Below are positions 5,013-6,013 of a stretch of DNA of 6,013 nucleotides, piece after piece (position 1 is the stretch's first letter; each line of letters begins with the position of its first letter). Source of the stretch: JANPLN01 sp043757265 (lineage in GTDB: Bacteria; Bdellovibrionota; Bdellovibrionia; Bdellovibrionales; JAGQZY01); contig JAYUQP010000007.1 of the NCBI GenBank assembly GCA_043757265.1, positions 1 to 6,013 of the forward strand. The letters are read 5' to 3'. Under the pieces are notes generated by a model that saw only the letters and a program-made list of their open reading frames with translations, was not told where the DNA came from and did no database searches. Both the position numbers and the translations under genes were made by a program.

Positions 5013-5078
5013 GGCTTAAGTAGAGACGTCCGTGGGCTTTAAACCCGTGGAGGCGCTATGGATTGGTAGGCGCCCATA
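4961..5078 (+). mobile_element. Possible right-end remnant of an IS200/IS605-type (TnpB) element
   Basis: CCGTGGG (5030-5036) and CCCGTGG (5044-5050) fold around CTTTAAA with two G-U wobble pairs. TnpB-carrying IS200/IS605 elements often end shortly after the tnpB stop in such a GTGGGCTTTA...CCCGTGGAGG hairpin, which also forms the scaffold of the TnpB guide RNA. Here a short frame ending TAG at 5021-5023 (TQNIAGFREVDFVALGLK) precedes it as a tnpB 3' end would, and its QNI loosely recalls the A-x-NI of TnpB C-termini. A second potential stem is GGCGC/GCGCC (5052-5056, 5070-5074). No other TnpB sequence is present, so at best this is a fragment. Confidence 0.33.
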
Positions 5079-5135
5079 CCGACACTGAAATGGGCTCAAG
5101 AACGAATACCCCAACTAATTACGTGAACTCAACAC

Positions 5136-5165
5136 TTGATGGCGTAAGGGCATTGATATTAAAAT
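5136..5165 (+). promoter_or_regulatory. Promoter for the membrane protein at 5172, leaderless type
   Basis: -35 TTGATG (5136-5141), an 18-bp spacer and -10 TAAAAT (5160-5165) lie 6 nt before the ATG. There is no Shine-Dalgarno. The layout and the sequence TAAAATG..A.ACATG match the antitoxin promoter in this window. Confidence 0.5.
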
Positions 5166-5171
5166 GAACAC

Positions 5172-5921
5172 ATGCTTCGTGCTATCGAATGGATCCAGTT
5201 TTACTTCACTGACTTTCAAAAATTTCAAGCCAACGGTTTTGAGGACGAAATTTTTAAGTTGGCTGTGCAGCGAGAAATTTTGCAAAGCACGTTTCGAATA
5301 CTTCTAGTCGTCTTTTCCATAATTATCTTCTATGTGTTGGTGATAAATCCGCTGAGACAATGGATAAAATCGACAAAGGATAATAAAAAGGGGGAAACGG
5401 CTTTCAAGGAAAGTTTGAGCGCAAAGATCTTAAAAGTTTTGATAATGGTTTCTATCGGCATGGCTATCTTAAGGATTGGTGAGCGGTACGGTGTTCGAGT
5501 TGATTTTTTGACGGAGCCATTAGGTGGCACTGGCCCGTCTGAAGAGGAGCTTAAGAAATGTGACGAAGTGCCCCCGCATCCAAAAACTGACTGCAAGATT
5601 CAAAGGGATAATTCGTACGACGATTTTCGAGCTCGCGTGAGTGAGATAACGATGAGTGGACCCGCGGGAATACTCGACAGATACCAAGAAACTAAATCTA
5701 AGTTTTCAGCTGTGGAATGTCCCCCACGCGAACAGGATACTGCCACACCTATTGATTTCTCATGTTCCGAAGCGGCATTGACCGCGAGGGAACGCCACAA
5801 ACTTGTAACGACATTAGTTATTTTCGTTCAAAATCTGCTCGTTGTTTTGGCTTTCTTGTTTCTTTTCAAACAAGCGGCCTCCGACGGGGTCCATTCTCCT
5901 ACCCAAAGCACCCCAACATAA
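5172..5921 (+). CDS. Three-TM membrane protein with a four-cysteine extracytoplasmic domain, function unknown
   Basis: This 249-residue protein has hydrophobic segments at about residues 41-60, 84-102 and 211-232. A soluble N-terminal part (1-40) precedes TM1, and a basic linker (62-85, KSTKDNKKGE) follows it, placing that loop in the cytoplasm. The segment between TM2 and TM3 (103-210) would then be periplasmic. It holds all four good disulfide candidates, Cys130, Cys141, Cys183 and Cys198, suggesting two disulfides, and is rich in Pro and acidic residues. No family is recognised. There is no Shine-Dalgarno at the ATG, and a promoter-like box 6 nt upstream suggests a leaderless mRNA. The last residues (STPT) and the TAA stop fall at the edge of, and inside, an IS4-type transposase fragment on the other strand, so the native C-terminus may be cut off or replaced. 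Since the last TM is complete, function may survive. Confidence 0.78.
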   Translation: MLRAIEWIQFYFTDFQKFQANGFEDEIFKLAVQREILQSTFRILLVVFSIIIFYVLVINPLRQWIKSTKDNKKGETAFKESLSAKILKVLIMVSIGMAILRIGERYGVRVDFLTEPLGGTGPSEEELKKCDEVPPHPKTDCKIQRDNSYDDFRARVSEITMSGPAGILDRYQETKSKFSAVECPPREQDTATPIDFSCSEAALTARERHKLVTTLVIFVQNLLVVLAFLFLFKQAASDGVHSPTQSTPT

Positions 5922-6013
5922 GCTCTGTCGAACACATAGATCGCGCCTTCCTTGAGCTGGAGCCGCTTTGCGGCGACAAGATCATGGGGGCGATTGCCGG
6001 TGACTCTAAAATC
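5915..6013 (-). pseudogene. Fragment of an IS4-type DDE transposase
   Basis: Read on the minus strand from the window edge, 33 codons give DFRVTGNRPHDLVAAKRL, then QLKEGAIYVFDRAYV. This is the stretch around the second catalytic Asp (VFDRAYV) of IS4-family transposases, where family members read like x-H-D...A..L.L..G.IYVFDRGYVD. The match stops abruptly at Val (5917-5915). The expected Asp and the following strands with the Y-R-E signature are missing, and the frame runs on into antisense sequence of the neighbouring gene to a stop at 5830-5828. The transposase is therefore broken inside its catalytic core. Whether the upstream part beyond 6013 is intact cannot be seen. The break, not an IS terminal repeat, forms the boundary, so this came from deletion or recombination after insertion. 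Confidence 0.75.

Noticed and set aside
5052..5080. tRNA or small riboswitch fold
   Set aside because: GGCGC/GCGCC and TATGG/CCATA stems are mutually exclusive alternatives, and no cloverleaf, T-loop or known aptamer core is present.
5330..5800. Minus-strand frames of 66 and 88 codons inside the three-TM gene
   Set aside because: They are antisense to a coherent membrane protein and lack start signals or motifs.
1..6013. CRISPR array, rRNA or complete insertion sequence
   Set aside because: No regularly spaced repeats, no conserved rRNA segments and no paired IS terminal repeats were seen; only mobile-element fragments are present.

Overview
The window looks like an accessory, rearranged stretch of a Gram-negative chromosome. 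It holds two putative lipoproteins, two unrelated inner-membrane proteins and a toxin-antitoxin pair among decayed gene fragments. The extracytoplasmic domain of the left lipoprotein (a Cys-x-Asp-Pro-Gly motif, then a Gln/Leu/Trp-rich helix) and the aspartate-rich thrombospondin-type-3 lipoprotein suggest Bdellovibrionota or a related deltaproteobacterial-type lineage. This is a weak inference from remembered families, not a search.

Left arm (1-1720, minus strand): a class II Fic-domain AMP-transferase overlaps a downstream putative lipoprotein gene that runs off the window edge. The two are probably co-transcribed from a promoter near 1692-1721. Three ATTAGC repeats cover the fic leader.

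Region 1730-2410 (plus strand) is a decaying two-gene module. The first gene encodes a winged-helix regulator. Its frame opens behind a well-placed Shine-Dalgarno at an ATA codon instead of ATG. The second gene overlaps it by ATGA and keeps only its first ~17 codons, joined out of frame to a short C-terminal motif (SPTDCIRDRLA). This looks like an internal deletion in a nucleotidyltransferase-like partner.

Region 2393-3112 (minus strand) is a compact PIN-toxin / antitoxin operon with a 4-bp overlap. Its promoter carries two identical TGTATACA palindromes 21 bp apart, and the -10 box sits only 6 nt from the antitoxin ATG, so the mRNA is probably leaderless.

Region 3381-4627 (plus strand): an acidic TSP3-repeat (Ca2+-binding) putative lipoprotein is followed by a six-TM membrane protein with paired acidic/His motifs in or beside its membrane segments.

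Region 4628-5171 has no large gene. It holds a nested inverted-repeat structure, a hairpin that covers the Shine-Dalgarno of a possible 43-codon membrane peptide, and a wobble-paired hairpin resembling the right ends of IS200/IS605-type (TnpB) elements.

Right end: a three-TM protein with a four-cysteine domain (5172-5921), also with a leaderless-type promoter. Its stop codon lies inside a broken IS4-type transposase fragment (5915-6013, minus strand), so its native C-terminus may have been lost.
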